The position numbers and the translations under genes were made by a program. A stretch of 64,000 nucleotides of DNA from Vibrio chagasii. GTDB lineage: Bacteria; Pseudomonadota; Gammaproteobacteria; Enterobacterales; Vibrionaceae. The notes below the pieces were generated by a model, which was not told the DNA's origin, searched no databases, and worked only from the letters and a program-made list of their open reading frames with translations. Location: the NCBI RefSeq assembly GCF_024347355.1, contig NZ_AP025465.1, positions 682,001 through 746,000 on the forward strand, read 5' to 3'. This document shows positions 51,743-62,585 of this stretch, piece by piece (position 1 is the stretch's first letter; every line of letters begins with the position of its first letter).

Positions 51743-53407
51743 CTAAGCTGCGACTAATAACTCTTTTGCGTTGGCAAGGGTCGACTCGGTAATTTGGCTG
51801 CCACCAAGCAGTCGAGCCAGCTCTGAAACGCGTTGTTGCTGATCAAGTGTGTGCATTTGAGTTTCGGTTTTACCTGATTTCGTGTTCTTTGCCACAAACA
51901 GCTGTTGGTGACCGCAACCGGCAACTTGAGGTAAGTGAGTCACACACATTACCTGAGTTGATTCGCCCAGCTTACGCAGCATCTTGCCGACTACAGCGGC
52001 GGTTGGGCCACTGATACCCACATCCACTTCATCGAAAATCAGACTTGGTGTATCGACTTTTTGTGCAGTGATCACCTGAATCGCTAATGAAATACGTGAT
52101 AGCTCACCACCAGACGCCACTTTAGCGATTGGTTGCATCGGCTGGCCTGGGTTGGTAGACACAATAAAGGTCACGTTATCCATACCCAATGGTGAAGGGT
52201 GAGTGTTGGTGTTGTTTACTTCAATCGCAAACTGCGCTTTTTCCATGCTGAGCTCGTGCATGCTTTGCGTGATCAGCTTGTTTAGCTCTTTTGCGTAACG
52301 AGCGCGAGATTTATGCAGCTTCTCAGACTTTGCTACGAATGATTGGTATTGGTTTTCAACGTCATTCGCTAACTCTTCAAGCTTTTCATCAGAGCAATCC
52401 AATGCTTCAACTTGTTGTAGTAAGTCTTGGTGGTGTTTATACAGCTCTTCAGGCAATACGTGGTGTTTACGTGCCATCGACATCACTTTAGAGAAGCGTT
52501 CTTCAACGTAAGCCATGCGACCTGGGTCGACATCGATGCTATCAAGATAAGTTCTTAGCTCGCTGTTGGTCTCTTCAATCTGAATAATGGCCTCAGACAG
52601 CATATCTGGTAGTTCAGCAAGTCGCTCGTCTAATTCTGCTAGTTGAATTAGGGAGTGATTGGCCGATTGCAGAATACCAAGCGCATTAACTTCTTCACCT
52701 TCGTAAATAAGCTCGATAGCTTGCTGGCAGGTTGAGGCCAATTCTCCGCTATTGGCGAGACGCTTATGCTCTTGTTCGAGCTCTTCATATTCTTCCTCCC
52801 CAATAGATAACTCGTTTAACTCTTTGATTTTGTATTCAAGAAGCTGTTTCTGAGCTTGGTTTTGTTGGCTGTTTTCACGTAACTCTTTTAGGTGGTTGTC
52901 TGCTTGGCGCCAAGTTTGATAAGCATTACGTGTCGATTTCAATAAGTTTAAATGGCCTGCGTATTGGTCAAGCATTGCCATTTGGTAGTCGCTTTTCATC
53001 AGCTGGTGATGCGCGTGCTGGCCATGAATGTTGATCAGTAGTTGTCCTAGTGATTTCAATTGTGAAAGAGGAACCGGGCTACCGTTAATGAATGCGCGAG
53101 AGCGACCTTCTTTAGAGATGGTTCTGCGCAGGATGCATTCAGTGCCGTCTAGAAGTTCGTTATCTTCTAACCAGCGAGTTGCATGCAGATTGTTCTCAAG
53201 TAAAAAAGCAGCACTGACTTCGGTTTTTTCTTCACCTTGTCTTACCATTCCTGCATCGGATCTCCCTCCAAGACACAAACCCAAAGCATCGATTGCGATA
53301 GATTTACCCGCACCAGTTTCCCCGGTGATTGTTGTCATGCCTTTAGAAAGTTCTAGCTGTAAAGACTTAACAATAGCGAAATTATTAACACTTAAATGAG
53401 CCAGCAT
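51743..53407 (-). CDS. recN: RecN, DNA double-strand break repair ATPase
   Basis: A 554-residue SMC-like protein. Walker A is GETGAGKS near the N-terminus, a central coiled coil follows, and the C-terminal ABC signature is [11 protein letters not shown] with Walker [11 protein letters not shown]. It acts in recombinational repair. Two to three LexA boxes lie upstream, so it is SOS-regulated as in other gammaproteobacteria. Confidence 0.95.
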   Translation of the reverse strand: MLAHLSVNNFAIVKSLQLELSKGMTTITGETGAGKSIAIDALGLCLGGRSDAGMVRQGEEKTEVSAAFLLENNLHATRWLEDNELLDGTECILRRTISKEGRSRAFINGSPVPLSQLKSLGQLLINIHGQHAHHQLMKSDYQMAMLDQYAGHLNLLKSTRNAYQTWRQADNHLKELRENSQQNQAQKQLLEYKIKELNELSIGEEEYEELEQEHKRLANSGELASTCQQAIELIYEGEEVNALGILQSANHSLIQLAELDERLAELPDMLSEAIIQIEETNSELRTYLDSIDVDPGRMAYVEERFSKVMSMARKHHVLPEELYKHHQDLLQQVEALDCSDEKLEELANDVENQYQSFVAKSEKLHKSRARYAKELNKLITQSMHELSMEKAQFAIEVNNTNTHPSPLGMDNVTFIVSTNPGQPMQPIAKVASGGELSRISLAIQVITAQKVDTPSLIFDEVDVGISGPTAAVVGKMLRKLGESTQVMCVTHLPQVAGCGHQQLFVAKNTKSGKTETQMHTLDQQQRVSELARLLGGSQITESTLANAKELLVAA

Positions 53408-53433
53408 TTTTATTTACCTGTATAACTGAACAA

Positions 53434-53475
53434 TACTGTATATAAGTTCAGTATATACTGTTTCTTTATACAGTA
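53434..53475 (-). promoter_or_regulatory. Two LexA (SOS) boxes in the recN promoter
   Basis: TACTGTTTCTTTATACAGTA (53456-53475) is a full LexA box. TACTGTATATAAGTTCAGTA (53434-53453) has one mismatch in the core. A third, weaker CTG-N10-CAA lies nearer the gene at about 53419-53433. On the minus strand -35 TTTACT and -10 TATACT with a 16-base spacer overlap the boxes. Confidence 0.88.
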
Positions 53476-53640
53476 AAGTCGACAGGTGAAAATTTTTTGT
53501 GATAGCTCTCAGAATTGTACTTGTCTGTAGATCACTGAAACCACTATAGATTCCCAACTCAGTCGTTCCTCCTTCTTGGGAATGACGATCTCTAGGATAG
53601 GCGTGAAGGCAGAGTTGGTGGGCGTTATAAAGGTAATAAA

Positions 53641-53667
53641 AAAGGCTAACGAATATCGTCAGCCTTT
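53641..53667 (-). terminator. Terminator of nadK
   Basis: On the minus strand the stem AAAGGCTGACG / CGTTAGCCTTT (one mismatch) is followed by TTTTTAT. It lies between recN (upstream, same strand) and nadK. Confidence 0.75.
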
Positions 53668-53698
53668 GAAATTTTTGGTTGTTGCTAGTGCCGTTGAG

Positions 53699-54583
53699 TT
53701 AGAACAGCTTACTCGACCAGCCCAGTTTGTTACGTAGGACATGGTAGTAGTTGTAGTCTTTCGGGTGGATCAGCTTGAGCACATTTGGGCTTTGGTAAAT
53801 GTGGATCTCGTCGCCTGGAGATACAGGTAGCGAGATTTGACCATCGCAACTGACTTCTTGAGTGCCGCGGTTATCAGGCGATACGATCAGTTTAATGTGA
53901 CGTTTCCCATCGACAACAAGTGGTCGGCTTGAAAGCGTGTGTGGGAACATGGGTACCAAAGAGATGGCATTCAAGCTTGATGATAAGATTGGACCGCCGC
54001 CAGAAAGTGAGTAGGCGGTAGAACCGGTTGGTGTCGACACGATCAAACCATCAGAACGCTGCGAGAAAGCGAAGCTGTCGTCGATGTACACTTCAAACTC
54101 GATCATGTGCGCGACTTGACCGGGGTGAAGTACCGCTTCGTTGAGTGCCGCATTATGGCTTTTTATTTGGCCATGGCGGTGGATCTCTGTTTCAAGCAGG
54201 AAGCGTTCTTCTTCCATGAACTCGCCTTTGAGAACATCGGTCAGTGCACTTTGGAAGTTTTCTGGGTTGAGATCGGTCAGGAAGCCAAGGTTACCTCGGT
54301 TCACACCAATCACTGAAATATCGAAACGAGACAAGATTCGAGCGGCGCCGAGCATGTTTCCGTCACCACCGACAACAATGGCGAGATCGGCGCGTTTACC
54401 TAAGTCGACCAGGCTAGAAAAATGTTCTTTTGGGATATCGTCTAAAATACTGGCGAGTCTGTCATCCACAAACACTTGATAACCTTCAGCACTCAACCAC
54501 TGATAGAGTTCTCTATGAGTCTGAATTGCTTGCTGATCTCGAGGTTTACCAATAATGGCGATCACTTCAAATGGCTTTTTCAT
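53699..54583 (-). CDS. nadK: NAD kinase
   Basis: A 294-residue enzyme that phosphorylates NAD to NADP. The conserved blocks are [42 protein letters not shown] and the C-terminal SWSSKLF. Divergent from grpE, as in E. coli and other vibrios. Confidence 0.95.
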   Translation of the reverse strand: MKKPFEVIAIIGKPRDQQAIQTHRELYQWLSAEGYQVFVDDRLASILDDIPKEHFSSLVDLGKRADLAIVVGGDGNMLGAARILSRFDISVIGVNRGNLGFLTDLNPENFQSALTDVLKGEFMEEERFLLETEIHRHGQIKSHNAALNEAVLHPGQVAHMIEFEVYIDDSFAFSQRSDGLIVSTPTGSTAYSLSGGGPILSSSLNAISLVPMFPHTLSSRPLVVDGKRHIKLIVSPDNRGTQEVSCDGQISLPVSPGDEIHIYQSPNVLKLIHPKDYNYYHVLRNKLGWSSKLF

Positions 54584-54604
54584 AAGGTTTCCAAACGAAT
54601 TAGG

Positions 54605-54630
54605 CTTGAATCAAAATTCTTCATCCCCAT
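54605..54630 (+). promoter_or_regulatory. Sigma-32 heat-shock promoter of grpE
   Basis: CTTGAA, a 14-base spacer and CCCCAT match the sigma-32 consensus (CTTGAAA, N13-15, CCCCAT). It lies just upstream of the grpE leader. Confidence 0.8.
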
Positions 54631-54726
54631 AATAAAGGCAAGTTGAACGTCTATGCGAGTGTTTTATATCAATTTGAGGCGCAAACCCGCCTGTCACTTG
54701 CATTGGAAACGAATTCTGGAGATATC

Positions 54727-55308
54727 ATGAGCAACGAAGAAAACAAAGTAACCGAAGAAGAACTAGATCAGATCATTGCTGAAGCAGAAAAAGTTGAAGA
54801 AGCTGAACTGAACGCAGACGCTGCTGATGAGCAGGAAGCAAAGATTGCTCAACTAGAAGCGGCATTGCTAGCTAGCGAAACTAAAGTGAAAGAGCAGCAA
54901 GACTCTGTTCTTCGCGCTAAAGCTGAAGTTGAAAACATGCGTCGACGTAGCGAGCAAGAAATTGATAAAGCGCGTAAATTCGCTTTGAACAAGTTTGCTG
55001 AAGGCCTACTGCCTGTTATCGACAACCTTGAGCGTGCAATGCAAGCTGCAGACGCTGAAAACGAAGTGGTTAAGCCACTATACGAAGGTGTTGAGCTTAC
55101 GCACAAAACATTCGTAGACACAGTTGCTAAGTTTGGTCTTAAAGAGATCAACCCTGAAGGTGAAGCGTTCAACCCTGAATTCCACCAAGCGATGTCTATC
55201 CAAGAAAGCCCAGATCACGAATCAAACACGGTTATGTTCGTGATGCAAAAAGGCTACGAGCTAAACGGTCGTGTAGTTCGCCCTGCAATGGTAATGGTCG
55301 CTAAGTAA
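54727..55308 (+). CDS. grpE: GrpE, nucleotide exchange factor of DnaK
   Basis: A 193-residue protein with an acidic N-terminus, a long coiled coil (residues 40-95), and the C-terminal wing ([35 protein letters not shown]). The frame is open 28 codons upstream; the ATG chosen has TGGAG before it and begins the acidic N-terminus. Confidence 0.95.
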   Translation: MSNEENKVTEEELDQIIAEAEKVEEAELNADAADEQEAKIAQLEAALLASETKVKEQQDSVLRAKAEVENMRRRSEQEIDKARKFALNKFAEGLLPVIDNLERAMQAADAENEVVKPLYEGVELTHKTFVDTVAKFGLKEINPEGEAFNPEFHQAMSIQESPDHESNTVMFVMQKGYELNGRVVRPAMVMVAK

Positions 55309-55400
55309 TTGAGTGGTGCTCGTTAAGTGAAAGGTTCGACTTTTTACTGATCAAGCTAGCTGCAGTTACAACATAATTCACTAGTTGATGTGAAATAAGA

Positions 55401-55426
55401 AGAGAGGTTTATGCCTCTCTTTTTTT
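55401..55426 (+). terminator. Terminator of grpE
   Basis: Stem AGAGAGG / CCTCTCT followed by TTTTTT. Confidence 0.85.
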
Positions 55427-55699
55427 GTGCCTGTCACTTGAGAATCCGCGTAAATAGCCCTTCAAAGTGCATTAAGGATGTCGTTCTTTTTATTTCATAC
55501 AGAACAGCGGTTTAGAGTTTTGTGTTATGAAACTGGTTGTTAATAAGAAAATGTTTTGATGTCACAATTGTGATATTTTTGTAAACAAGTGCTTTTAATT
55601 GTTATCTTTGTATGTAAAATCCACTGCCATATAGCGATATTACTCGCATATACAACTATAAAAGTACAAATTTTAAACACAACAAACTGGAGAAGAACG
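55427..55699. other. Intergenic region with palindrome before the dicarboxylate symporter
   Basis: No gene is seen. A 12-bp perfect palindrome TCACAATTGTGA at 55562-55573 (in a near-perfect 18-bp arrangement) looks like an operator. Its half sites face the wrong way for a classical CRP site (TGTGA...TCACA). The regulator is unknown. Confidence 0.5.
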
Positions 55700-56974
55700 A
55701 TGGATAAATCGCTCTCAAGTAAGATTTTTGTAGGCCTATTTGTCGGCCTGATTATTGGTACTGCTATTCAGTACCTATTCAGCGGAATCGCTATTTTTGA
55801 CACTTACCTACTTGGTGCTGCGGAAGGCGCTGGTGGTATGTTCGTATCACTTATCAAGTTGTTGGTAGTGCCTCTTGTATATGTATCTATTGTTTGCGGT
55901 ATCGTTGAACTAAAGGATATCCGTTCATTTGGTCGTCTTGGTGGTAAAACCTTTGGTCTTTACATTATTAACACCATCATCGCGATCTCAGCTGCTCTAA
56001 CGATTGGTCTTATTTTCCAACCTGGCGCTGGTGCAAACCTAGCGGGTACGGTTTCTGAGACGATTGCACTTACAACAACAGAAACACCAGACATCTTCTC
56101 TCTTGTTGTGAACATCGTTCCTAGCAACCCAGTACAAGCATTCGCAAGCGGCGACATGCTACAAATCATCTTCATGGCGATTCTGACTGGCCTTGCTATT
56201 CAAGCGCTTGATTCTCGTGGTGGCCCAGCTATCAAGACGTTCAAGATGGCTAACGAAATCATGATGAAGCTTATCGGCCTAGTAATGAGCCTAGCGCCAT
56301 ACGGTGTATTCGCTCTGATGATTCAACTAGGTGCAACGCTGGATGCAAATACGCTAATGTCAGTAGCTGGCTACGTAGCGCTTGTTGTTGCAATGCTTGT
56401 GTTCTGGATCTTCTTCTTCTATCCAATGATGGTGGGTTCATTCACTGGTATTTCTCCAAAGCAGTTCCTACGTGCAACTCGTGAGCAGGTTCTATTCTCA
56501 CTATCTACTGCAAGTTCGAACGCGACTATCCCAGTAACAATGCGCACTCTTACTGACAAGCTAAACGTATCTAAGTCAGTAGCTGGCTTCGGTGTACCAC
56601 TAGGTGCAACAATGAACATGTCTGGTGTATCTATCTACATCGCACTAGCAACTATGTTCGTAGCAAACGCATTTGGTCAGCCAATCAACACTGCTGATAT
56701 CTTCACTCTAGGTCTAACTATCCTGCTACTGTCTATCGGTGCTGGTGGTGTTCCAGGTGGCGGTGTAGTAATGGTAGGTGTTCTATTGCACCAACTAGGT
56801 CTACCACCAGAAGGTCTAGCTATCGTTGCTGCTGTTGACCGTATCTGTGACATGTTCTGTACTTCTTCAAACGTAGTGGGTGACACAGCGGTAAACACTA
56901 TCGTTGCTAAATCTGAAAATGAAATCGGCGTTGAAGCAGACGAAGAAGTTGAACTGAAGAAAGCAGAAGCTTAA
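55700..56974 (+). CDS. Dicarboxylate/amino acid:cation symporter (DAACS family)
   Basis: A 424-residue inner-membrane symporter of the GltP/DctA family with about eight membrane segments. Family motifs are SSNATIPVTM and NMSGVSIYIALATMFVANAFG, plus GAGGVPGGGVVM. Glutamate, aspartate, serine/threonine and C4-dicarboxylates are possible substrates. The frame extends 37 codons upstream, but GGAG lies before the chosen ATG. Confidence 0.85.
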   Translation: MDKSLSSKIFVGLFVGLIIGTAIQYLFSGIAIFDTYLLGAAEGAGGMFVSLIKLLVVPLVYVSIVCGIVELKDIRSFGRLGGKTFGLYIINTIIAISAALTIGLIFQPGAGANLAGTVSETIALTTTETPDIFSLVVNIVPSNPVQAFASGDMLQIIFMAILTGLAIQALDSRGGPAIKTFKMANEIMMKLIGLVMSLAPYGVFALMIQLGATLDANTLMSVAGYVALVVAMLVFWIFFFYPMMVGSFTGISPKQFLRATREQVLFSLSTASSNATIPVTMRTLTDKLNVSKSVAGFGVPLGATMNMSGVSIYIALATMFVANAFGQPINTADIFTLGLTILLLSIGAGGVPGGGVVMVGVLLHQLGLPPEGLAIVAAVDRICDMFCTSSNVVGDTAVNTIVAKSENEIGVEADEEVELKKAEA

Positions 56975-57027
56975 TTAAAAGTTCTTCCTTCTATAGACAA
57001 TGTCTATGTAGAAAGTCTTGATTGAAA

Positions 57028-57054
57028 ACGGAGCCCAAGTGGCTCCGTTTTTTT
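57028..57054 (+). terminator. Terminator of the dicarboxylate symporter gene
   Basis: Stem CGGAGCC / GGCTCCG with loop CAAGT, followed by seven T. Confidence 0.88.
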
Positions 57055-57447
57055 ATTGGGTGATAAATGTAAATCTTGCTTGGAGTACCGTGGGCACAAG
57101 CATGGTGCGTTGAATTTTTTCTTCGCCTTGATGGTTAGCCATAAGGCTTTTACAAACAGTACCAGATATTATCCACACAAGGTAAAACGGGGCTTTTGAA
57201 TCGAATAACGGGTTTAATGGTGTGTTAATGATATGCATTCTTACCTAATCATTCTTTTTATTAAAATAAATGTAAAAAAATCCGTTTTTACCCTTGAAAA
57301 GGTATCGTGAGCCCTTATCTATGGTGCATACGAAAGCAAATTGTATTTGCACTTTAATTTTGTGTATTAGGGTTGAATCTCTAATTACCACCCCCACATC
57401 AGTGGGTATAGCAAAAACTTAATAGAATATATTTCGGAGATAGCCTG
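57055..57447. other. Leader region of dnaK with a sigma-32-like promoter
   Basis: No gene is seen. A heat-shock promoter-like element lies at 57293-57321: CTTGAA (57293-57298) then CCCTTATCTA (57312-57321). The -10 part is less perfect than at grpE. A leader of about 120 bases follows. Confidence 0.65.
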
Positions 57448-59361
57448 ATGGGTAAAATCATTGGTATTGATTTAGGTACTACTAACTCTTGTGTTGCTGT
57501 TCTTGACGGCGACAAACCACGCGTAATCGAAAATGCTGAAGGCGAACGTACAACAGCATCAGTAATCGCATACACAGAAGGCGAGACGCTAGTTGGTCAA
57601 CCTGCAAAACGTCAAGCTGTTACTAACCCTCAAAACACACTGTTCGCTATCAAGCGTCTAATTGGTCGTCGTTTTGAAGATGAAGAAGTTCAACGCGATA
57701 TCGAAATCATGCCTTTCAACATTGTTAAGGCTGACAACGGTGATGCATGGGTAGAAGCGCAAGGCCAAAAAATGGCTGCTCCTCAAGTATCTGCTGAAGT
57801 TCTTAAGAAAATGAAGAAAACAGCTGAAGACTTCCTAGGCGAAGAAGTAACTGGCGCAGTTGTAACTGTTCCTGCTTACTTCAACGATGCTCAACGTCAA
57901 GCAACTAAAGACGCTGGCCGTATCGCTGGTCTAGATGTTAAACGTATCATCAACGAACCAACTGCTGCTGCTCTAGCTTACGGTCTAGACAAGCAAGGTG
58001 GTGATCGCACTATCGCTGTATACGACCTTGGTGGTGGTACATTCGATATCTCTATCATCGAAATCGATGAAGTAGAAGGCGAGAAGACTTTCGAAGTTCT
58101 TTCAACTAACGGTGACACTCACCTTGGTGGTGAAGATTTCGATAACCGCATGATCAACTACCTAGTAGATGAGTTCAAGAAAGAGCAAGGTATCGACCTT
58201 AAAGCTGATCCACTAGCAATGCAGCGTGTTAAAGAAGCAGCAGAAAAAGCGAAAATCGAGCTTTCTTCTACTACTCAAACTGACGTAAACCTACCTTACG
58301 TTACTGCTGATGCGACTGGTCCTAAGCACATGAACATCAAAGTGACTCGTGCGAAGCTTGAGTCTCTAGTTGAAGACCTAGTACAACGTTCTCTTGAGCC
58401 TCTAAAAGTTGCTCTAGCGGATGCTGATCTATCTGTAGGCGAAATCACTGACGTTATCCTAGTTGGTGGTCAAACTCGTATGCCTATGGTTCAAGCTAAA
58501 GTTGCTGAGTTCTTCGGTAAAGAAGCTCGTAAAGACGTAAACCCTGACGAAGCAGTAGCAATGGGTGCTGCAGTTCAAGGTGGTGTACTAGCTGGTGACG
58601 TTAAAGACGTACTACTTCTAGACGTTACTCCTCTATCTTTCGGTATCGAAACGATGGGCGGCGTAATGACTAAGCTAATCGAGAAAAACACAACTATCCC
58701 TACAAAAGCGGATCAAGTGTTCTCTACAGCTGAAGACAACCAAAGCGCGGTAACTATCCACGTACTACAAGGCGAGCGTAAGCAAGCGACTTACAACAAG
58801 TCTCTTGGTCAGTTCAACCTAGAAGGTATCCAACCTGCACCACGTGGCATGCCACAAATCGAAGTAACTTTCGACCTAGATGCTGACGGTATCCTAAACG
58901 TATCTGCGAAAGATAAAGCGACTGGTAAAGAGCAGAAGATCACTATCCAAGCATCAGGCGGCCTGTCTGAGGAAGAGATCGAAGCAATGGTACAAGAAGC
59001 AGAAGCTAACAAAGAAGCGGACAAGAAGTTCGAAGAGCTAGTAACTGCACGTAACCAAGCTGACCAAATGATTCACGGTACTAAGAAGCAAGTAGAAGAA
59101 GCTGGTGAAGCTCTACCTGCAGACGAGAAAGAGAAGATCGAAGCAGCTATCGCGGCACTAGAAGAAGTTAAGTCTGGTGACGACAAAGAAGCTATCGACG
59201 CTAAAGTTCAAGAACTTATGCAAGCAGCTCAGAAGCTAATGGAAATTGCTCAACAACAAGCTCAAGCACAGCAAGCTGGCGCTGAAGCGGGTGAGCAACC
59301 TAAGCAAGACGACGATGTGGTAGACGCAGAGTTTGAAGAAGTTAAAGACGACAAAAAATAA
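57448..59361 (+). CDS. dnaK: DnaK, Hsp70 chaperone
   Basis: A 637-residue Hsp70. The N-terminal ATPase domain begins [13 protein letters not shown], with [13 protein letters not shown] and [12 protein letters not shown], and the substrate domain and C-terminal lid end in EEVKDDKK, the bacterial DnaK tail. GGAG precedes the ATG. Works with GrpE and DnaJ encoded beside it. Confidence 0.98.
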   Translation: MGKIIGIDLGTTNSCVAVLDGDKPRVIENAEGERTTASVIAYTEGETLVGQPAKRQAVTNPQNTLFAIKRLIGRRFEDEEVQRDIEIMPFNIVKADNGDAWVEAQGQKMAAPQVSAEVLKKMKKTAEDFLGEEVTGAVVTVPAYFNDAQRQATKDAGRIAGLDVKRIINEPTAAALAYGLDKQGGDRTIAVYDLGGGTFDISIIEIDEVEGEKTFEVLSTNGDTHLGGEDFDNRMINYLVDEFKKEQGIDLKADPLAMQRVKEAAEKAKIELSSTTQTDVNLPYVTADATGPKHMNIKVTRAKLESLVEDLVQRSLEPLKVALADADLSVGEITDVILVGGQTRMPMVQAKVAEFFGKEARKDVNPDEAVAMGAAVQGGVLAGDVKDVLLLDVTPLSFGIETMGGVMTKLIEKNTTIPTKADQVFSTAEDNQSAVTIHVLQGERKQATYNKSLGQFNLEGIQPAPRGMPQIEVTFDLDADGILNVSAKDKATGKEQKITIQASGGLSEEEIEAMVQEAEANKEADKKFEELVTARNQADQMIHGTKKQVEEAGEALPADEKEKIEAAIAALEEVKSGDDKEAIDAKVQELMQAAQKLMEIAQQQAQAQQAGAEAGEQPKQDDDVVDAEFEEVKDDKK

Positions 59362-59394
59362 TTTTTCGTCGCTATAACACGTGATTTCTGCATC

Positions 59395-59431
59395 GAAGGT
59401 ACTCACTTACACTTGTAAGCTCCGTGCCTTC
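59395..59431 (+). other. Stem-loop in the dnaK-dnaJ intergenic region
   Basis: The outer arms GAAGGTAC / GTGCCTTC and inner arms CTTACA / TGTAAG (2-base loop) form a long imperfect hairpin without a T-run. It may modulate dnaK mRNA processing or the dnaK:dnaJ ratio. Confidence 0.5.
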
Positions 59432-59485
59432 TCCTTGAACTAACGTGTTTTAGCTTAGAAAAGTCGTTTTTCGATTTCTAAATAT

Positions 59486-59516
59486 ACGGGCGTCAGAGGT
59501 AACTCTCACGCCCGTA
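59486..59516 (+). other. Second stem-loop in the dnaK-dnaJ intergenic region
   Basis: A near-perfect 14-bp stem, TACGGGCGT-C-AGAG / CTCT-C-ACGCCCGTA with loop GTAA and one C-C mismatch. It lacks a clear T-run, so it is a weak or partial terminator at best, and dnaJ probably receives read-through. Confidence 0.6.
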
Positions 59517-59650
59517 AATTTGTATTTAGACTTGTCGATCTAGATAATAGCTTTATTCGGTGATTCAGCCGGCAGAACTTTTATCTAGATTGATACACAG
59601 ACTACTGAAGTTACTTTTCGGTAGTAGCAATTATTTTGGTGACCTAGAAC

Positions 59651-60796
59651 ATGTCAAAACGTGATTTTTACGAAGTATTAGGCGTAAGCCGCGATGCATC
59701 AGAGCGCGATATTAAAAAAGCGTACAAGCGCTTAGCAATGAAATTCCACCCGGACCGTAACCAGGGTGATGAGAGCGCAGCGGACAAATTTAAAGAAGTA
59801 AAAGTAGCGTACGAGATCCTAACCGATCCTCAAAAGAAAGCAGCTTACGACCAATACGGCCACGCTGCTTTTGAACAAGGCGGTATGGGTGGCGGCGGCG
59901 GTTTCGGCGGCGGTCAAGGTGATTTCGGCGATATCTTCGGTGACGTATTTGGCGACATCTTCGGCGGCGGTCGTCGTGGTGGCGGTCAACAACGTGCACA
60001 ACGTGGTTCAGACCTACGTTACAACATGGAACTGACGCTTGAAGAAGCGGTTCGTGGTGTATCTAAAGAGATTGAAGTACCAACACTGGTTGAATGTGAC
60101 ACTTGTGATGGTAGCGGCGCGAAGAAAGGTTCTTCTGCGCAAACTTGTGGCACTTGTCATGGCCACGGCCAAGTACAAATGCGTCAAGGTTTCTTCGCGG
60201 TTCAGCAGACTTGTCCTACTTGTAACGGTAAAGGCAAGATCATCAAAGACCCATGTAACTCTTGTCACGGTCAAGGCCGTAAGCAGAAGACGAAAACACT
60301 TAACGTTAAGATCCCTGCTGGTGTTGATACTGGCGACCGTATTCGTCTATCTGGCGAAGGTGAAGCGGGAGAGCAAGGCGCTCCAGCTGGCGACCTATAC
60401 GTACAAGTTCACGTAAAAGAGCACAACATCTTCGAACGTGACGGCAATAACCTTTACTGTGAAGTACCAGTAAGCTTCTCTATGGCTGCTCTAGGTGGTG
60501 AAGTTGAAGTACCAACACTGGATGGTCGTGTAAATCTTAAAGTGCCAGAAGAAACACAAACGGGCCGTATGTTCCGTATGCGTGGCAAAGGTGTGAAAGG
60601 TGTTCGTGGCGGCGGTGTGGGTGACCTAATCGTTAAGCTAGTGGTTGAGACTCCAGTGAAGCTAAGCTCTCGTCAGAAAGAACTTCTACGTGAGTTTGAA
60701 GAGACATGTGGCGGCGAAGCGGCAAGCAAGCACAAGCCTAAGTCTGAAGGTTTCTTCAGCGGCGTTAAAAACTTCTTCGATGACCTAACTAAGTAA
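59651..60796 (+). CDS. dnaJ: DnaJ, Hsp40 co-chaperone
   Basis: A 381-residue type I DnaJ. J domain with HPD ([11 protein letters not shown]), a Gly/Phe-rich linker (residues 75-115), and four zinc-binding CxxCxGxG repeats ([32 protein letters not shown]), followed by the substrate-binding C-terminal domains. Confidence 0.97.
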   Translation: MSKRDFYEVLGVSRDASERDIKKAYKRLAMKFHPDRNQGDESAADKFKEVKVAYEILTDPQKKAAYDQYGHAAFEQGGMGGGGGFGGGQGDFGDIFGDVFGDIFGGGRRGGGQQRAQRGSDLRYNMELTLEEAVRGVSKEIEVPTLVECDTCDGSGAKKGSSAQTCGTCHGHGQVQMRQGFFAVQQTCPTCNGKGKIIKDPCNSCHGQGRKQKTKTLNVKIPAGVDTGDRIRLSGEGEAGEQGAPAGDLYVQVHVKEHNIFERDGNNLYCEVPVSFSMAALGGEVEVPTLDGRVNLKVPEETQTGRMFRMRGKGVKGVRGGGVGDLIVKLVVETPVKLSSRQKELLREFEETCGGEAASKHKPKSEGFFSGVKNFFDDLTK

Positions 60797-60853
60797 TTAG
60801 GTTATTGAAATATTAAGTTATCGATACTTTAACTTAATGACGAAAATAGAAAG

Positions 60854-60877
60854 CCTGCTCTTGTAGCAGGTTTTTTT
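60854..60877 (+). terminator. Terminator of dnaJ
   Basis: Stem CCTGCT / AGCAGG followed by seven T. Its arms resemble the bamE terminator hit by IS copy 2, but this one is intact. Confidence 0.85.
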
Positions 60878-60931
60878 GTGTCTGTAGAAAAGAGAAAAGT
60901 GGTCACACATGGTGCTGATTGGCTTAACTCA

Positions 60932-61363
60932 TTATGTCCAACACGCTTCTGGCTCTGAGACACCAGAGTGGTGTAGCTCCAAAATATCAGTCGTTGAATC
61001 TAAGCAGTCATCATTAGTTTGTGGGGCGTGCGGCTCAGCTTGAATAGTATAGGTGGTGCTGCTTGCTGAGATAGCGAGCGTGTATCGGCTTGTATCTGTA
61101 TCACAAAAACTGCATGTCCCGGCGGAAATAATCCCTTGGGCTGCGGATGCATAATCGCCCGTATATAGGGTTTCCATCTCTAATTGTATCTTGGTCAGGT
61201 CGGCCAACGCGGTGACACGATGCGCCTTCATGACATGGTTGGTGTAACTCGGGTAGGCGATTGCCCCAAGTATTCCCACGATGACTACAGCCAGCAATAA
61301 CTCGATCAATGTCATCCCTCTCATACTTATGTTGTTGCTGTTGCATATATTTTTTCGAATCAT
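60932..61363 (-). CDS. Type IV prepilin (PilE-like minor pilin)
   Basis: A 143-residue prepilin. A leader MIRKNICNSNNISMRG ends in G, followed by MTLIELLLAVVIVGILGAIAYPSYTNHV, the class III signal cut by PilD. The C-terminus has cysteines that may form the pilin disulfide loop. The ATG chosen has AAAGGAAA upstream; an in-frame ATG 17 codons earlier is less likely. Divergent from fimT. Confidence 0.8.
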   Translation of the reverse strand: MIRKNICNSNNISMRGMTLIELLLAVVIVGILGAIAYPSYTNHVMKAHRVTALADLTKIQLEMETLYTGDYASAAQGIISAGTCSFCDTDTSRYTLAISASSTTYTIQAEPHAPQTNDDCLDSTTDILELHHSGVSEPEACWT

Positions 61364-61465
61364 CGCGAGTAGTTTCCTTTCATAACTCAGTACATTCTTC
61401 TCCGGTGGTAGCATCGCTGCAAGATTAAATACGGTTACGCACTGAATTACATAGGAATTTGGGAA

Positions 61466-61972
61466 ATGACTCGCGGGTTTACTTTATTAGAGCTGTTAAT
61501 AACGGTATCGGTATTGTCGATACTGATAGCGACGGCTGCCCCGAGTTTTAGTTCGGTGACTCAATCCGTCAAGATGCAGCGGTTGGCAGGTGAGTTCAAT
61601 GGTTTCTTAATTCAGGCTAAGTCTGAATCGGTGAAAAGGAATCAGGATCTCTGGGTGCATTTCTCTACCGCAAAAAATGAAGTGCAATCGACTGGTGATT
61701 GGACGGTATGGTTGAAGCCGACGGAAGATCTCACAGGAGAAACTTTGCTGCAGTTGTCGGGTGAACCATTTCGCGATGTCTCGTTTTCTCACAACTACAC
61801 AGGGGAAAGAATCAGCTTTGAGAGTGTCAGGGGGAGACCAGCAAGAGGCACGATCTACCTTTCTCCTAATGCATCTTCAACCGACCGTTTATTGATTAAA
61901 TTATCTAGCCCTCCTGGGCGCATAAAAGTGTGTGGTGAGTCGAGTGCGCAGTATGGCTATGATGCGTGTTAA
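61466..61972 (+). CDS. fimT: FimT/GspH-type pseudopilin
   Basis: A 168-residue prepilin starting MTRGFTLLELLITVSVLSILIATAAPSF, with the leader cut after G4 (MTRG|FTLLE). The rest has the GspH/FimT beta-rich domain. Minor pilin likely to prime or modify type IV pili. Confidence 0.85.
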   Translation: MTRGFTLLELLITVSVLSILIATAAPSFSSVTQSVKMQRLAGEFNGFLIQAKSESVKRNQDLWVHFSTAKNEVQSTGDWTVWLKPTEDLTGETLLQLSGEPFRDVSFSHNYTGERISFESVRGRPARGTIYLSPNASSTDRLLIKLSSPPGRIKVCGESSAQYGYDAC

Positions 61973-62585
61973 GCCTGTTGTGTTAGGACTCAGCAGGCAA
62001 CAAGGCACTTCATTGGTTGAGTTAATGGTGGCCTCTGTGATTGGTATCTTCGCTATCTCGATTATCGGAAGTGTCTTTATTACAGGGCAGAGAATAGCCA
62101 AGGACAAAGGCATTGAGTTACTGCTGCTACAAAACCTAACCAGCACCATACAAGTGATGAAAGAAGACATTCAACGAGCGGGTTACGACGGCTCAAACGG
62201 TTACTCAATCAAGTTATCTGGTGCAGGCAATACGATTCAAGTGAGTGGTGGTGCTGCGGTGGGTTTTGTTTATTTCAGAGAGGGTTCGAGCGGCAATAAA
62301 AACCACCGCAATATTGTTTACCAAAAAAACGGCACCAAGCTGCAAATATGTGAGAAGGGCACTACAGTATCTGAGGCGATCCCCACGTTTGAACAGGTGA
62401 CTGGCTGCTATTCATTGTTTGATGACACCATTATGGATGTCGATGAGTTCAATATTACGTCTCGGGTATTAGAGCAGAACTCGATAAAGAGCACGCTCAC
62501 AGATATCAGTATAACCGCATCAATTCCAACTGCAGCGGTGACCAAGTCGGTGTCTGTTTCTATTAAGCAGAGGAATTGGCAATGA
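61953..62585 (+). CDS. pilW: PilW-like minor pilin
   Basis: A prepilin with a longer leader (MAMMRVKPVVLGLSRQQG|TSLVELMVASVIGIFAIS) and E5 in the mature part. It begins inside the fimT 3' end and is translationally coupled. Several adjacent ATGs make the exact start uncertain by a few codons. About 210 residues. Confidence 0.8.
   Translation: MAMMRVKPVVLGLSRQQGTSLVELMVASVIGIFAISIIGSVFITGQRIAKDKGIELLLLQNLTSTIQVMKEDIQRAGYDGSNGYSIKLSGAGNTIQVSGGAAVGFVYFREGSSGNKNHRNIVYQKNGTKLQICEKGTTVSEAIPTFEQVTGCYSLFDDTIMDVDEFNITSRVLEQNSIKSTLTDISITASIPTAAVTKSVSVSIKQRNWQ

Noticed and set aside
55562..55573. CRP-binding site
   Set aside because: The half sites TCACA...TGTGA are in reversed order relative to TGTGA-N6-TCACA.
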